Assembly (NCBI GenBank): GCA_013388605.1
Contig: JACAEY010000091.1
Span: 1 to 42,774 of the forward strand
Direction: 5' to 3'
Source: Nitrospirota bacterium
GTDB lineage: Bacteria > Nitrospirota > Thermodesulfovibrionia > Thermodesulfovibrionales > SM23-35
Length of the DNA: 42,774 bases
Position numbers and translations under genes: made by a program. This document shows positions 41,825-42,774 of this stretch, piece by piece. The notes below the pieces were generated by a model, which was not told the origin of the DNA, ran no database searches, and saw nothing but the letters and a program-made list of their open reading frames with translations. Numbering within the stretch: position 1 is the first letter of the stretch; every line of letters begins with the position of its first letter.

Positions 41825-42271
41825 ATGGGCAAGATGGGAAAGATTATGATTACCGTTGGTTTAATCTGGCTTCTTGTAGGGTGCATATATGGATACAACT
41901 TAGCACAACTACAGAATTCTTTCTTAAATGAGATGAAGACGCTGACTGAAAAGGGGGACTTAGTAGGATTTTGGAAAACGTTTAGAGCTTGGAAGATAAA
42001 ATGTATTCTTGGCCATGACCACATCTTGTGTTTTTCGTATATATTAATATTAACAGGATTGGTTATGCCTTATATAAGGCTTGGAGAGGCTCTCAAAGCG
42101 GTCCTCGGGGTGCTTCTGATTATAGGTGCAGTAATGAGCCCTCTCTTTGTGTTGCTTTTTAAATATAAGCCAGGAATGTTAGTAGCAAATGTACTAATCA
42201 TGGCTATCATTCTGGTGTATGCCATAGGAGCTCTGATAGGTCTGGTGGTAAAAGAAGAGTCGAAGGGATAG
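41825..42271 (+). CDS. Four-helix membrane protein, unknown function
   Basis: The 148-residue protein has four membrane helices (MITVGLIWLLVGCIYGYNL; HILCFSYILILTGLVMPYI; VLGVLLIIGAVMSPLFVLLF; VLIMAIILVYAIGALIGLVV). A His pair (GHDHILC) at the start of helix two could bind metal or heme, but no family is recognised. GGGGGAG precedes the ATG at good spacing. A strong hairpin lies 50 nt after the stop. Confidence 0.75.
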   Translation: MGKMGKIMITVGLIWLLVGCIYGYNLAQLQNSFLNEMKTLTEKGDLVGFWKTFRAWKIKCILGHDHILCFSYILILTGLVMPYIRLGEALKAVLGVLLIIGAVMSPLFVLLFKYKPGMLVANVLIMAIILVYAIGALIGLVVKEESKG

Positions 42272-42308
42272 TAAGTCGTTATCCGAGTTTTGAAAACAGG
42301 TTCAAAAT

Positions 42309-42346
42309 TCTAACAAAAAAGGCGGGTCGTTATGACCCGCCTTAGG
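42309..42346. terminator. Strong bidirectional-type hairpin
   Basis: AAGGCGGGTC-gttat-GACCCGCCTT is a 10-bp GC-rich stem. Read on the minus strand it is followed by TTTTTT and so makes a good intrinsic terminator for the RAYT-like gene; on the plus strand the T-run is weak but the hairpin may still help end the membrane-protein transcript. Confidence 0.75.
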
Positions 42347-42571
42347 CTTTATATAAAATTTAGTGTCGTGGATCATGGATCATGGGGTCACCTATGAAAA
42401 AAGCTGTCAACTATAAAATGCATCCTCCAATAAGACCATTCCTGAAGGGTCTCTTAAAGGACCATTTAATCAGTCACCTTTCCGTGCTCCTTATGGGCAC
42501 ACTAAATTATTGTTAAGTAATTAAGGGTCATTAAGTGATTAAGGGTCAGACTTGCCTATTGACATTTATTA
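42347..42571. other. Flank between terminator and RAYT-like gene
   Basis: No gene is visible. Repeated gattaagggtca / cattaagtgattaagggtcagacttg motifs lie just after the transposase-like stop codon on its downstream side. The gggtcagacttg at 42543-42554 matches bases 14-25 of the window except for one base. Confidence 0.45.
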
Positions 42572-42774
42572 TTATTGATCCTTCAGAAATTTAAAAACCT
42601 TTTCTGCTTCTTTCTTTAATTCATTTCTTTCTTTTAAATATCTTGTAATAATTGAAGGATCTTTTCTGAGATATTTTGCCACTTCTCTTCCCTTATAACC
42701 ATACTCATTCGCTGCAATACTCATCAGCTTTCTTCCAAGAGATATTCTTCTATCCTTGCTCTTTTCTCTCATCT
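42572..42774 (-). CDS. C-terminal end of RAYT-like transposase (partial)
   Basis: The visible 66 residues (LGRKLMSIAANEYGYKGREVAKYLRKDPSIITRYLKER) form a DnaA-domain-IV-like helix-turn-helix. REP-associated tyrosine transposases (IS200/Y1-related) often end with just such a domain. The gene runs off the right edge, so the catalytic HUH part is not seen and the identification rests on this tail. An ATG occurs at 42772, but the true start is presumably outside the window. The strong hairpin at 42309 is probably its terminator. Confidence 0.6.
   Translation of the reverse strand, partial: MREKSKDRRISLGRKLMSIAANEYGYKGREVAKYLRKDPSIITRYLKERNELKKEAEKVFKFLKDQ

Overview
The window looks like a chromosomal segment of an anaerobic, Gram-negative, AT-rich bacterium. 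Gene content and order resemble uncultivated or thermophilic Nitrospirota (Thermodesulfovibrio-like) lineages; this placement is an inference from gene families, and no marker gene in the window settles it. Pointers are an APS kinase, hydrogenase/sulfite-reductase-type beta and gamma electron-transfer subunits, a small protein related to the corrinoid Fe-S subunit of acetyl-CoA synthase, an alpha-type glutamine synthetase, a heptose isomerase (lipopolysaccharide) and the run ruvC-ruvA-ruvB-queH-DUF2905-spoIID-queA-SPOR-phoH-7TM/HD-ybeY.

Layout. 1-4.9 kb is an eroded accessory patch: a vapBC toxin-antitoxin pair with a palindromic operator, two separated relics of SNF2-like helicase genes, a PEBP protein, a GYD protein, a nitroreductase, several tiny fragments, then tRNA-Ser(CGA). 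5-10.7 kb holds an SDR-like epimerase, a Fis-type HTH protein, tgt, a cation-diffusion transporter, glnA and sixA. 10.7-20.7 kb is mixed: a K+ channel/RCK protein, a flavin reductase, an ACS/CODH-corrinoid-like Fe-S protein, a PPC-domain and HD-domain pair, a GAF-HydB-HydG operon, an MFS exporter, a TIGR00725 protein and an Slp lipoprotein. 20.8-22.9 kb is an SOS cassette: lexA, a 79-residue protein and dinB. 23-27.8 kb has cysC, an ISKra4-like transposase relic, murA, an M28 peptidase and an alpha-glucan phosphorylase. 27.9-39.3 kb is a tightly packed housekeeping run: exonuclease-like, pdxA, gmhA, ruvCAB, queH, spoIID-like, queA, SPOR, phoH, HD phosphodiesterase, ybeY. 39.2-42.8 kb has fumC, a possible PD-(D/E)XK protein, gene fragments, a small membrane protein, a strong hairpin and the C-terminal end of a RAYT-like transposase.

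How the genes work together. Queuosine synthesis (tgt, queA, queH), Holliday-junction processing (ruvCAB), the SOS response (lexA, dinB) and envelope building (murA, gmhA, spoIID, SPOR) are all represented. Genes overlap heavily, and several starts are non-standard: phoH and the K+ channel have their conserved N-termini upstream of any ATG/GTG/TTG, and lexA appears leaderless.

Most notable non-gene structure: a family of short dispersed repeats with terminal inverted repeats (three copies, one between ruvA and ruvB), and a CTATGCT-type heptamer repeat that has become the signal peptide of the SpoIID-like protein. I found no CRISPR array, prophage or obvious new defence system. The most interesting leads are the MITE-like family, the repeat-derived signal peptide, the non-canonical starts and the stand-alone corrinoid-type Fe-S protein.
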